DNA from: Dictyobacter kobayashii
GTDB taxonomy: Bacteria; Chloroflexota; Ktedonobacteria; Ktedonobacterales; Ktedonobacteraceae
Length of the DNA: 64,000 bases
Assembly (NCBI RefSeq): GCF_003967555.1
Contig: NZ_BIFS01000002.1
Location: forward strand, 1,426,001-1,490,000
Reading direction: 5' to 3'
Of this stretch, positions 51,330-60,102 are shown in pieces. The position numbers were made by a program, and so were the translations under genes. Under the pieces are notes generated by a model that worked only from the letters and a program-made list of their open reading frames with translations, ran no database searches and was not told the origin of the DNA. How positions within the stretch are numbered: position 1 is the stretch's first letter; each line of letters starts with the position of its first letter.

Positions 51330-51362
51330 CCTTTCGATAGCTATAAGAAAAACAACATAAGA

Positions 51363-52091
51363 TTACGCGCCTTGATGGCGGATATAGCCCAACACCTGAT
51401 AGCCAGGCCAGGTCTCAAGCGTCCCATCCTGGTGCAGAGGCATGGTGTACCAGTTGCCGGGATTTTGCAGGTGGGCGGCATCCCAGCGGTTTCCCTGGCC
51501 ATTCCCTTGCGCGACGGTGACAAAACCAGCATGCCCCGATGTAGGTTTCTCAACCTCCATAACAATGGCAATATGACCAAAGTGTCCCCCCTGCCAGATC
51601 ACCATATCGCCAGGCTGGGGATAACCATTCGTCGTCGCGATACGCACCCATCCAGGTTGATGCGCATAGTTAGGCCAGAACGTGATCGCGTCGCCTACAT
51701 ACGGGAGGCGCATGCCACTCAAATAAAAAGCGCCGGTGACAAATTCGACACATTGCAGATTCCCGCTGACCGCCACATCACAAATCACACCATTGAAACC
51801 ACACGAGTCCACCCAAAATTGATACACCGATTGCATAATCGGATCATGAGAGATACTGTATTCATTGGACATCAATCCATAGACTCGCTCTTCCAATACC
51901 TGCGCAGACGTCGCAATCTGCGTATCACTCGCGGATGCCCCGGTGATGACACTGCCGCCTCCAGCAGGCCCTCCCGAGCCCGTCAAAACAGCGCCAAAAG
52001 ACGCCAGCAGGACCACAACAAAGAGCACAACCACGCAGACACCGCCAATCACGGCAGAGACAGCCAGGCCCAAGAAGCGAAGCATATTCAT
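51363..52091 (-). CDS. CHAP-domain peptidoglycan hydrolase (VirB1-like role)
   Basis: The protein has 242 residues. A membrane anchor at about 8-38 is followed by a Gly/Ser linker. The CHAP domain includes GNLQCVEFVTGAFYLSG with the catalytic Cys at about 114, and YPQPGDMVIWQGGHFGHIAIV with the catalytic His in GHFGHIA (about 170-173). It opens the cell wall locally for the transfer apparatus (family knowledge and position). Starts at 52091 and, two codons later, 52085 are both possible. It lies between the VirB6-like and pilin genes. Confidence 0.83.
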   Translation of the reverse strand: MNMLRFLGLAVSAVIGGVCVVVLFVVVLLASFGAVLTGSGGPAGGGSVITGASASDTQIATSAQVLEERVYGLMSNEYSISHDPIMQSVYQFWVDSCGFNGVICDVAVSGNLQCVEFVTGAFYLSGMRLPYVGDAITFWPNYAHQPGWVRIATTNGYPQPGDMVIWQGGHFGHIAIVMEVEKPTSGHAGFVTVAQGNGQGNRWDAAHLQNPGNWYTMPLHQDGTLETWPGYQVLGYIRHQGA

Positions 52092-52100
52092 TCTCGCTTT

Positions 52101-53522
52101 CTAGGCTTTGTGCAAGATGGCTTGTTCCGCCACTGCTTGCGCGGCCCGCCCAATATCGCGATGCACATCACCGACACTGGCTCGGAGCACATTGGACAAC
52201 AACATTCCTGGCAACTTAAAGGCGATATACAACGTCGCAATGCCAACCAGAATGGAGATCACGCTGTAGGTGGCATGACCAAAACTGGTGATCAGCACCG
52301 TACCTAAACCAATACAGACTGTCTGGAAAAATTGCAGGAGTAACGTCGAAACAAACGCCTGCACCCAGAGGCGCCCCCAGGCCAGCGTGTGTGGTAAAGC
52401 AAAACACAACAGACCAAACGGAGCCACCACAATCAGGAAATCCAGCAGGCCAATGCGCACCAACATCTGAATGCACAACAGCACAGACATCACGACATCG
52501 ATCAAATAGGTGAAGACCTCATACTCAGGCGCAGTGGCCCAATTGATAATTCCCAGAGGCAGAGAGAGATTCCCTACACCAGCCGTTGCCAGCGCTCCAA
52601 GAAAGCCAGTGCATAAGGCATTCTGAACCTCAATGAACTGCGTGATAAAAAAGAGACTGCCAGTGCCCGCAATGCCCGCAAACAAAAGGCGGGGAGCCAG
52701 TTCGCGCAGCAGATGCGATTGACCCAGCACGGTATGATAGCCACTGATGACAAGCACCAGCACCAAAATGCTATCCATCACCCCGACCATCCAGGCATGA
52801 AGATGAGCCACCACAGGTTGATGGTAGGTCAATCCATCAGGCGTAAAAAAGAGAAAGCCAAACGTTTTGGCCCAGGTCAGAACACCCTGAAAGAAATCAT
52901 TCAAACCATGAGCAAACGAGGAAAAGAGTCCATTCAGGATATCCTGGACCCAATTGGCCCCCACATCACCAGACGGTACCGTTGAAGGCAAAACATTGGT
53001 ATCCATTGAATGAGACTGCACATAGCGGGTGTAGATGCCCATCCAACCAATCGTGCATAACTCACCTTTCACCGGATCATAACTGACATCACCCGCCTTC
53101 TGTACTGGCTGCTGCTGTGGCGTCAGCAGTTTCTTTAATGCTGTAACCCCTGGCACATCCTTGATCGAAAAGCCAAACGTCTGGAACACCGTTGCCGGTG
53201 AGCCACACACTTTTTGATTCACAATTGGCGTATTGCTCTGAACACTCCGTCCTCCACCATAGCCACGAACAGGCTGGGAGAGAGAAGATACAGCAGAAAT
53301 GGGAAGCAACCAGATGCCAAAGAGCAAACTACTCACAAAGAACAGGCTCGTGATGGCGAGAGGCCATCGGCTAGATGATGGCCTGAAACGATTTCCAGAA
53401 AACACTGACAGCAAAAAGACAGGATCAGCGAGCATTCGGGACACAGAGAAACACATATGCTGAACGTGTCGATAGGGAGGTTGAAGTTTGATCACATTAC
53501 AGGGTCCTTTCCACATAGTCAC
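52101..53522 (-). CDS. VirB6/TrbL-like polytopic membrane protein
   Basis: The protein has 473 residues from a GTG (ATG two codons later). After an amphipathic start there is a hydrophobic segment (ITSLFFVSSLLFGIWLLPIS). A soluble part (about 75-200) is followed by at least five membrane helices in the C-terminal half, for example DSILVLVLVISGYHTVLG, LLFAGIAGTGSLFFI, LLDFLIVVAPFGLLCFALP and SVISILVGIATLYIAFKLPG. The arrangement fits the TrbL/VirB6 channel component. It is the first gene of the operon, and the 9-bp gap to the CHAP gene supports co-transcription. Confidence 0.75.
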   Translation of the reverse strand: MTMWKGPCNVIKLQPPYRHVQHMCFSVSRMLADPVFLLSVFSGNRFRPSSSRWPLAITSLFFVSSLLFGIWLLPISAVSSLSQPVRGYGGGRSVQSNTPIVNQKVCGSPATVFQTFGFSIKDVPGVTALKKLLTPQQQPVQKAGDVSYDPVKGELCTIGWMGIYTRYVQSHSMDTNVLPSTVPSGDVGANWVQDILNGLFSSFAHGLNDFFQGVLTWAKTFGFLFFTPDGLTYHQPVVAHLHAWMVGVMDSILVLVLVISGYHTVLGQSHLLRELAPRLLFAGIAGTGSLFFITQFIEVQNALCTGFLGALATAGVGNLSLPLGIINWATAPEYEVFTYLIDVVMSVLLCIQMLVRIGLLDFLIVVAPFGLLCFALPHTLAWGRLWVQAFVSTLLLQFFQTVCIGLGTVLITSFGHATYSVISILVGIATLYIAFKLPGMLLSNVLRASVGDVHRDIGRAAQAVAEQAILHKA

Positions 53523-53869
53523 AAGTCACTCTGTCTATGCATAAGCATAAGCTGGAAAGGCTCATGAGGATGGGAACCATTGTGAAGTTTTCAAGGCATG
53601 AAGAACTCATAGAGCTAGTAAACTATGCTAATTTAGGAGAAAGAAGAGTATCGAAGGTTTATGTAGAAAAGATAATCTATCGAAACCGTCATCACTTATG
53701 CACGACGTGTGGATTCATACACAGCTTTATTGAACTCTGTTTACTTGTATTCCAAAGATTGCTTGACGCACATGTTAGGCTTCCACCTAGAGAGCCAGTT
53801 TAATGAGTAGCGTCAGGCTCTTTTACAAAAAAAGACGACACATCTACTCTTTGGAAGGATTCAAGAGAT

Positions 53870-54004
53870 ATGCAGCAGTTATCTAGTTTACTGGCTGAAC
53901 TCCAGGAGATTTCTCCGATGCCAAACGATGAAGCACTAGAGGAGCAACTAGAAGAGGGAGCCCATAAATGTTGTTGTCCCACTTTGAACGACTCTACGAA
54001 GTGA
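53870..54004 (+). CDS. Short truncated hypothetical protein
   Basis: The protein has 44 residues (MQQLSSLLAELQEISPMPND ... ending CCCPTLNDSTK), with GGAAGGA upstream of the ATG. The helical, acidic N-terminal part looks like the start of a larger protein, and its last residues run into the IS3 remnant, so it is probably cut by the transposon. Unknown function. The bases from 53523 to 53869 have no credible gene; a plus-strand frame at 53537 lacks support. Confidence 0.3.
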   Translation: MQQLSSLLAELQEISPMPNDEALEEQLEEGAHKCCCPTLNDSTK

Positions 54005-54205
54005 AAAGTCGATTCTTCACGACTTCAAATTGAACTGGGCTGAGATAGCCCAGAGTAGAGTGCTTACGCACCCGGTTATAGTACACCGAAATGTACTCAA
54101 AGAGGGCTGTGCGGGCCTCCTCATGGGACAGAAACGTGCCCGTGAGGTGCATTCCCGCTTGAGCGTTCCGAATCACCACATTGTCCCAACAATTGCCTTA
54201 AAGAG
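53994..54205 (-). mobile_element. IS3-family transposase C-terminal remnant
   Basis: The minus-strand translation FLSHEEARTALFEYISVYYN followed by RVRKHSTLGYLSPVQFE is the end of an IS3-type OrfB integrase core. Just upstream CWDN is readable, but the preceding GN is shifted out of frame (AAGGCAATTG where AAGGGCAATTG is expected). The catalytic domain and the other end are absent. It is a dead fragment. Confidence 0.75.
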
Positions 54206-54237
54206 AAACAAAAAGAGAAGAGCAAAGGCTTTTTTTC

Positions 54238-54873
54238 CTATTCATAATAAGGAAACCAGCACAAGCCCGTTGACAAATTCACAGAAGGTATATGCAGCCT
54301 GAATTGTTGAAAAAGTTCGGAAGGAACAAGATAGCCTCCACATACTAAATCATCGACAGTAATTGTATGTGAGTATGTAATCCCAGATACTTCCTCTCCG
54401 ATAATTGCCAGATCGAAAGGGGCTACCTCATAAATTTTCTCTGCAATTGTTATAAAGATGTGCTCGATATCACTGAGCCAAGGGTTTGTAGGTAAGAGTA
54501 AGGGATACTCCACATGATAAGCAAGTTCTAGCATTCCTGTGGGAATAGATAAGTCTAGCCAATCAGAACCATTTTCTTCTCGTATAATCAGGCTAAGACA
54601 ACCTACATCCTTACCATTGGTTAGTTTGATCTTCCCGTGAAGTCGATGGTTTTCATCGGGCTCTAAAGAGAGAGGCAAAGGCATCAGACTAAAATGATCT
54701 ACATCCTCTTCTTGGTAGGATCTTTTCACAGGACCTTCCATCGTGTGGTGATTCCAAAGGGTGTAAATAGCTTTCAAGAGTCGCTCATCATTATGTGGAG
54801 GAGCATATTCTATTGCTAATTCGTAGTAAGAACCTAACCAGTTCTCCTGATTGAGAAAAGCCTCTTTATCCAT
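54238..54873 (-). CDS. Hypothetical protein
   Basis: The protein has 211 residues with a perfect AGGAGG 6 nt before the ATG (MDKEAFLNQENWLGSYYELA). It is acidic and soluble, with alternating strands and helices (GCLSLIIREENGSDWLDLSI, HIFITIAEKIYEVAPFDLAIIG). No family recognised. Size and acidity resemble immunity or barrel-type proteins that accompany polymorphic toxins, but that is only a guess. It is isolated on both sides. Confidence 0.65.
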   Translation of the reverse strand: MDKEAFLNQENWLGSYYELAIEYAPPHNDERLLKAIYTLWNHHTMEGPVKRSYQEEDVDHFSLMPLPLSLEPDENHRLHGKIKLTNGKDVGCLSLIIREENGSDWLDLSIPTGMLELAYHVEYPLLLPTNPWLSDIEHIFITIAEKIYEVAPFDLAIIGEEVSGITYSHTITVDDLVCGGYLVPSELFQQFRLHIPSVNLSTGLCWFPYYE

Positions 54874-55434
54874 AAAAACCTCCTTTTAGCAGCAGGCTTA
54901 TTCTGTCATTCATTAACACGAAAGGGTGAAGCTTCGCAAACATAAATAGGTTCATACTCACCTTCGAGAAATGAATTACTTGCGCCTCCTATATAGACGA
55001 TTTATATTCGAGAACCAATTTCTTCTCCATATAATGAGATGTATAAACCTATAAAAACAACCCCTTCTAATCAGGGGCAATGTCAGTATAGCGCAATTAA
55101 GCAATGAGACGAGCAAAAAACACAAGCAAACAGTTTATCCAGAAAGATAATTCTAGTAGAGCTATCCAGTTTGCTGCAAGTGTATGTAATAATATCACCC
55201 CGAGTATTATGTAAGAGGACGGAGATTCATCGAAGATGATGATAGCACAACTTCGACGATGGTAATCACCCTCTCTCAGATGTTAAGCTTGAGGTATATG
55301 GAGACTATCGGGCCTGGCGAAAAGCTGCATTTCCCCTCCCACCCAATCACCACTTCCCTGGCGCCCTGAATGACCATCCATTTCGCTGGTTCCTACAATG
55401 GTATATTCCTGGCTGCCAGATACTCAGAAAAAAA
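54874..55434. other. Intergenic stretch
   Basis: From 54874 to about 55245 nothing recognisable is present apart from the leader of the upstream minus-strand gene. From 55246 to 55434 the plus strand is open in the frame of the next gene and looks coding, but has no usual start codon. Confidence 0.4.
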
Positions 55435-55695
55435 GTGCAGCCCCATGACGCAACGACTACAATGGACATCATCACCATCATCAATCCAGATGAACAAAGG
55501 CAATCGATGGTACAATTTTCAGGCGGAACCGAGTGGCAAATAACCACCTATGGCATTGATAATCTCTGGAACGAACTCATGAACACATATGACATCTTCG
55601 AACGTTTAGGCAAACCACACGCGTCCGAGTATAAGCTAGTAGTCACAGATAATGCAGCCAGACTGACCATACAAACCCTGGAATTATCGGTGTAG
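55246..55695 (+). pseudogene. Hypothetical protein, 5' end lacking a start
   Basis: The frame is open from a stop at 55243-55245 to 55695. The first GTG is at 55435 (86 residues), yet protein-like sequence with many aromatics begins well before it (VYGDYRAWRKAAFPLP, HPFRWFLQWYIPGCQIL). The later part (MVQFSGGTEWQITTYGIDNL, YKLVVTDNAARLTIQTLEL) is soluble. It is probably a gene that lost its start, or one using a rare start codon. Unknown family. Confidence 0.4.
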
Positions 55696-55828
55696 GTCAA
55701 CTACATCTTTACATGCGTCGAGGAAGCACTATTTATGCATGAATAGTGCTTCCTCTGCTTATCTGAAATGATACACTAAAAAAACACGGCTGTGAGGAAC
55801 CTCTAAGATATCAGAAAATTTCCTGCGA

Positions 55829-56257
55829 TTGATTCCAGTTGATCCGCTCTATGTACCTACTCTCACCGCACAACATCAAGCACTCAACCTACTTACCTCG
55901 CTTCTGCAAGGAAGTGAGATTCAGTCTATAGTGACTGAGAATGTCTCTTTTATCGATCCAGGAAGTAATTTAGAACACATCCATTGCTCTCTTTGCGACA
56001 CCATTGTTTCAATAGAGTGGTGGAGTCTGGCGATGGATTGGGCGTATAGTGACAATCAATTTCGAAATTTGACTGTTATCATGCCTTGCTGCAAGATGCG
56101 TTCCTCTCTCAACGATTTGCGTTACCAGTGGCCAGCAGGATTCGCTCGTTTTTGCTTGGAGGCCCGCTCACCAGGAAGAGATCTAACGGAACAGCAGATA
56201 TCTCTTTTTGAGCCTATTTTGGAATGCCCCGTACGCAAGATATGGACGCACTATTAA
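55829..56257 (+). CDS. Hypothetical protein with possible zinc-binding cysteines
   Basis: The protein has 142 residues from a TTG at 55829. IHCSLCD (about 51-57) and MPCCKMRSSLNDL (about 85-97) give two cysteine pairs that could bind zinc. The end (GFARFCLEARSPGR, LFEPILECPVRKIWTHY) is well formed. I do not recognise a named domain. It lies alone between two non-coding gaps. Confidence 0.5.
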   Translation: MIPVDPLYVPTLTAQHQALNLLTSLLQGSEIQSIVTENVSFIDPGSNLEHIHCSLCDTIVSIEWWSLAMDWAYSDNQFRNLTVIMPCCKMRSSLNDLRYQWPAGFARFCLEARSPGRDLTEQQISLFEPILECPVRKIWTHY

Positions 56258-56350
56258 AGATAGGATAGATAATAGTTGTCAATCATAAGTTAAGAGAAAA
56301 ATGCTCAAACGGAAAAAGGGGCACAAAAATACTACTAATTCCTTAGTTTC

Positions 56351-56380
56351 TTGAAAATATACCAGCAAATCATGTAATAT
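56351..56380 (+). promoter_or_regulatory. Promoter candidate for the kinase-nuclease cassette
   Basis: TTGAAA (56351-56356) and TAATAT (56375-56380) are separated by 18 bases in the AT-rich 230-bp gap before the kinase gene. It is the best sigma-A-like pair seen there. Confidence 0.35.
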
Positions 56381-56484
56381 TATTTATGTGACATGATAGT
56401 TATTATCTATTAGGGCAGCGAGTGATAAATTAGATAATTTTTCATGTTTCTAGTATCTTAAATGCATGTGTCATCTTACATAGA

Positions 56485-57417
56485 GTGGAGGGATTGGCAT
56501 CAGTTATGGCGAAAGAAGGCCAGGGGCAAATGCCAGCAACATTCAGACACGATGGCAAGTTGTATCATCCGATAGATATTTTGCGCCATGGCAATAAAAA
56601 ATATCTTATACTACAAAAATGGCAAGAAAGATATAAAGCATTTGATCCTCACATGCAATCTATACGATCTATTCGTGTTCGTACATCAGGCGTGAAATAC
56701 GAGATGAAGTTAATTCAACTCTCCATGATACATAACTACAGTCTCCCTCACATTTACGATTTTTTTAAAGATGAACATAATGAATATCTAGTACACGACT
56801 GGTTTGAAGGGCTCACTTTAAGACTGTATTTAGATCGAAACACAAAAAAGCACCCCTATTTTCAGGTTGATAGAACATATTATTTAATGAAGGGGTTGAT
56901 TACCGGGTTAAACCGCTTTCACCAATTAGGGGTCATACATGGCGACATTAAACCTGACAATATTATTGTCACACCAAAAATTCGTCTTGTTCTCATTGAT
57001 TTTGGAGCAGCTTGGACAGGAGCAAGAACTGATTACCGCAATCAAGAAATGACTATTCCTTATGCTTCACCAGAGCAATATCGCCGTGAAAAATTTGTTG
57101 ACTGCCGCACGGATCAGTTTGCAGTCTCTGTCATTCTTTACCAAATGCTCACAGGAGAATTCCCGTATAGCCAATATCCGAATGTAAATCCTCGTGTTCC
57201 TGTGATACCTCCAGAACGCATAAACAAAAATGTTGGTACAGAACTTAGCCACATAGTCATGAAAGGACTAAGTCTAGACAAAAATCAACGTTATGATACT
57301 AGTCAGGCCTGGCTCCAAGCTTATCTTTCTATTGAAGAAAAATTTAAAGCTCAAAATCACCAATCACCATTAACACCAGTATTAACACCATGGCAAAAAT
57401 TCATGTCGATATTTTAA
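56485..57417 (+). CDS. Serine/threonine protein kinase
   Basis: The protein has 310 residues if started at the GTG at 56485. The ATG at 56506 (MAKEGQGQMP) is an alternative with GGAGG about 15 nt upstream. The C-lobe is canonical: VIHGDIKPDNIIV (about 150-162, catalytic loop), VLIDFGAAW (about 168-176, DFG), PYASPEQY (P+1/APE), and TDQFAVSVILYQMLTGEFPY. The N-lobe is unusual: no clear glycine-rich loop, and the beta-3 lysine is uncertain. No membrane segment. It is the first gene of a three-gene set with the nuclease-like and DUF7019-like membrane proteins. Phosphorylation control of these is inferred. Confidence 0.8.
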   Translation: MEGLASVMAKEGQGQMPATFRHDGKLYHPIDILRHGNKKYLILQKWQERYKAFDPHMQSIRSIRVRTSGVKYEMKLIQLSMIHNYSLPHIYDFFKDEHNEYLVHDWFEGLTLRLYLDRNTKKHPYFQVDRTYYLMKGLITGLNRFHQLGVIHGDIKPDNIIVTPKIRLVLIDFGAAWTGARTDYRNQEMTIPYASPEQYRREKFVDCRTDQFAVSVILYQMLTGEFPYSQYPNVNPRVPVIPPERINKNVGTELSHIVMKGLSLDKNQRYDTSQAWLQAYLSIEEKFKAQNHQSPLTPVLTPWQKFMSIF

Positions 57418-57486
57418 GTAATCACTTAAATATCGACTCGATTTACAATTGATTGTTAACATTACTTGCTCTGTAAGGTGCAACGC

Positions 57487-58617
57487 ATGAAACGAAATTT
57501 TTTTTACAGACTTGCCCAGACACTATTCTCACAGCCAGTTATCCCGAGTGAGGATCCTCCACCACAGATCATAAATGTGCAACCATTACAAAAAAATCGA
57601 AGCCGCATGGTGGCTGACCATAATGATCCCTGGATTTCTGTTAGCTTACTTGCCGAGAACACTTATTGTCCTCGTGCTGGAATCATTCAATTTGAAGAGA
57701 ATTTAGAAGATGTCGGTGAAGAAGATATGTTTATCGGCAGCGGACAGAAACAAACGGAGTTGTTTTATGAACTTGCCAGATTAAAACAAACGATTGACCA
57801 ACTGAATAAAACTATACGTCATAGCTGGAAGATTTTTCTTTGGTTAGTTGCTAGCATATTCATCTCTCTTTTGGCTGCTAACGTAGTAGCTATTATAGCA
57901 AATGCACTTAATGCTAGTTCTATTGGGACTATAGTTATGAATTTACTAGGATTTTTATATCTTGCTATTTTTATTGCTATTATCATATCTATAAGCTCAC
58001 TAACATCAAAGTATTTTTATAGACATGAACTAAAAAAACAATACAATTATGCCATAAGCGTACATGCTTATATTCCTCTTTTTGATCATTCGCAACCCAT
58101 TCAATTATCCTGGTGGAATTTGATGAATGCTGGCTTCCAACTTGTAAGGCCAATTGAACAATATCGCGATCCAAAATGGCATCTCGCCGGGAGACCCTGG
58201 CGCATTTTGGTTCGAGGGGATGTACGTATTCCAGTTTTCCGCCGTCGACCAAACCGCAATGATAAAGGCAATCGATTATTCAAACAACATTTTGTTCGTA
58301 TGGCGGCATATTGTCATTTATTAGAGAAGTGCGAGCATGGTAAAAGCCCATTTGGGCTTGTATTAGAAAAAGGAACATATAGCTGTGTGACAGTTCCTTA
58401 TAATCCATCATCTAAAAAAGCATTTCATGATAGTTTGATCCAAGCGCGCAAAACTATTTGTAATATAGGTGTGCTTTTCCCTCCTCCTGCACGCAATTGG
58501 CAAGCTTGCATTTTTTGTCCTCATAGTCGTCGTGAACGTTACACAATGGCTAGCACATGTGGAAATCGATTCAATTGGATTCCACCTAATTATAGAGATC
58601 AACAAAGTTACTATTGA
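57487..58617 (+). CDS. Membrane-anchored Cas4/RecB-like (PD-(D/E)XK) nuclease candidate
   Basis: I chose the ATG at 57487 (AAGGTG 7 nt upstream), giving 376 residues. Early LAENTYCPRAGIIQFE resembles the Cas4 start with its first Fe-S cysteine. Two membrane helices follow (about 117-173: FLWLVASIFISLLAAN; FLYLAIFIAIIISIS). Then come WRILVRGDVRIPVFR (candidate Asp), FKQHFVRMAAYCHLLE (the QxxxY-type helix) and PFGLVLEKGTYSCVTV. At the end is ACIFCPHSRRERYTMASTCG, which supplies two or three late cysteines as in Cas4 or AddB Fe-S clusters. A membrane insert within such a nuclease is unusual. The family assignment is by pattern only. Confidence 0.6.
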   Translation: MKRNFFYRLAQTLFSQPVIPSEDPPPQIINVQPLQKNRSRMVADHNDPWISVSLLAENTYCPRAGIIQFEENLEDVGEEDMFIGSGQKQTELFYELARLKQTIDQLNKTIRHSWKIFLWLVASIFISLLAANVVAIIANALNASSIGTIVMNLLGFLYLAIFIAIIISISSLTSKYFYRHELKKQYNYAISVHAYIPLFDHSQPIQLSWWNLMNAGFQLVRPIEQYRDPKWHLAGRPWRILVRGDVRIPVFRRRPNRNDKGNRLFKQHFVRMAAYCHLLEKCEHGKSPFGLVLEKGTYSCVTVPYNPSSKKAFHDSLIQARKTICNIGVLFPPPARNWQACIFCPHSRRERYTMASTCGNRFNWIPPNYRDQQSYY

Positions 58618-58679
58618 TCGAGCTATTAGCTATACAAAATCACTACGATCAGCATACTTAAGAGGAGCTTATTTGTATC

Positions 58680-59981
58680 ATGAATAAGAAAACAGAGGAA
58701 GAGTCAAAAGATTCTTCAATTTTCAGTGCCATCAATACTATTGCCAGTTCTGCCCAAAAGCTTACAGGAGCAGATCATGGTTCAATACTCGTGTTACTTA
58801 TATGCCTCCTCGTTATTATAGCCCTGCTATTTTTCTGGAAATCCTCAAACCCTTTAACGATAACAGTCGTCATATTAATTCTTCTTCTTTTCATTGGTAC
58901 TTCTATATACGTTATCGCAAAAATGTATCATAAAGACAAAAACAACACAAAAATAGAAGAAAGGCGCAAAGACAGAGAAGCTAAATATACGGGGCATACC
59001 ATTGAGATTGTTGTCGCAAAAGAAAAATCCCCAGCTGACGTCATACCTGATGCCGAGGTTATTTTGAGCACAACAGATAGAAGGCAGGAGAAAACAGATC
59101 GAAATGGCCGTACATTAATTAAATTCAACCCACAAGATATGGATAAAAAAAAATGGTTAACAATACGTGCAAACGGGTTTGAGGAAAAAAAATTAAACAT
59201 TTTACTAAAACCAAGTGATGAATATCACATTGAACTTAAACCCATCCAACATAAAAATAGGTACTTTGACCAGATTGATGCCCTGGATTTCATTTATGTT
59301 TCAGATGCTAAAATTGCCAAACAACAGCAATTAATATGGCAAGAAGAACATATACCAACAATTCCACATCGTATTCGCGATCTAGATACAGTTCTGGCCC
59401 ATTTACAAAAAAACAAACGCATTGGAACTATTCAAAGTGATAAGGGCTTTATTGAAGGGGAATGTGAATTACGATGGGGTGTAGTAGAATGGCAAATAAA
59501 TGACAATGTTCCTTCAGCCTGTTTCTTCTTTTCTATCGACACCGATCCCATGCTATTAATGGCTGGATCTATGTATCATCTTTACGACAAAAATCCCCAG
59601 AGAGCATACAACTATAGCATGTCACCCAGCAGCATTCCATCTATGTTTCAAGCAATTAAATTTGCCATTTCACAAAACCAAACTTGGGCTAATGCGATCA
59701 GTGGAAATGCTTATGACTACTTATTTGCGCTTAGCTTTATGCAAGATAAACAACTTGACAATCTACGTATCCACAATCTATCGACAGATTTTCAAAAACA
59801 ACGAATGAGATTTGTTGCCCGAAGCCATAAAAAGCTCATCCCACCCACGAACGAACAAATACAACAGCTTTTTATCAACCATACAGTCAAGGAAAGCGAC
59901 AAAATATCTATAATAAAATTAATGGCAAATGCTCGAGATATTCAAATTTGCTCACCTCTCTATGTACTAGAAGTTAAGTAA
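58680..59981 (+). CDS. Membrane protein with Ig-like/carboxypeptidase-regulatory domain and DUF7019-like C-terminus
   Basis: The protein has 433 residues with AGAGGAG 11 nt upstream of the ATG. Two membrane helices (SILVLLICLLVIIALLFF; LTITVVILILLLFIG) lie at about 36-78. A beta-sandwich of the CarboxypepD_reg type follows (about 105-185: IPDAEVILSTTDRRQEKTDR, NGRTLIKFNP). The rest resembles DUF7019: FIYVSDAKIAKQQQL, FIEGECELRWGVVEW and LLMAGSMYHLYD, found in small bacterial sensor-like proteins. The function is unknown. It follows the nuclease gene by 62 bp. Confidence 0.55.
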   Translation: MNKKTEEESKDSSIFSAINTIASSAQKLTGADHGSILVLLICLLVIIALLFFWKSSNPLTITVVILILLLFIGTSIYVIAKMYHKDKNNTKIEERRKDREAKYTGHTIEIVVAKEKSPADVIPDAEVILSTTDRRQEKTDRNGRTLIKFNPQDMDKKKWLTIRANGFEEKKLNILLKPSDEYHIELKPIQHKNRYFDQIDALDFIYVSDAKIAKQQQLIWQEEHIPTIPHRIRDLDTVLAHLQKNKRIGTIQSDKGFIEGECELRWGVVEWQINDNVPSACFFFSIDTDPMLLMAGSMYHLYDKNPQRAYNYSMSPSSIPSMFQAIKFAISQNQTWANAISGNAYDYLFALSFMQDKQLDNLRIHNLSTDFQKQRMRFVARSHKKLIPPTNEQIQQLFINHTVKESDKISIIKLMANARDIQICSPLYVLEVK

Positions 59982-60102
59982 CATAGAGTCTTATAGAGAA
60001 GTGATGATTAGATATATTACTCATTAAAGATTCTTAATAACCCTGGTTTCTTGCACAGAGACCCTTCTTTTGAAGAGTCCCTGCGTGATTCATTGTACAA
60101 TC

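Noticed and set aside
51372..52307. 311-codon plus-strand frame
   Set aside because: It lies antisense over the CHAP peptidase and VirB6-like genes; both of those have clear motifs, and the antisense frame has a His/Arg/Pro-rich shadow composition.
53537..53803. 88-codon plus-strand frame before the IS3 remnant
   Set aside because: No ribosome binding site and no recognisable motif; it may be eroded DNA next to the remnant.
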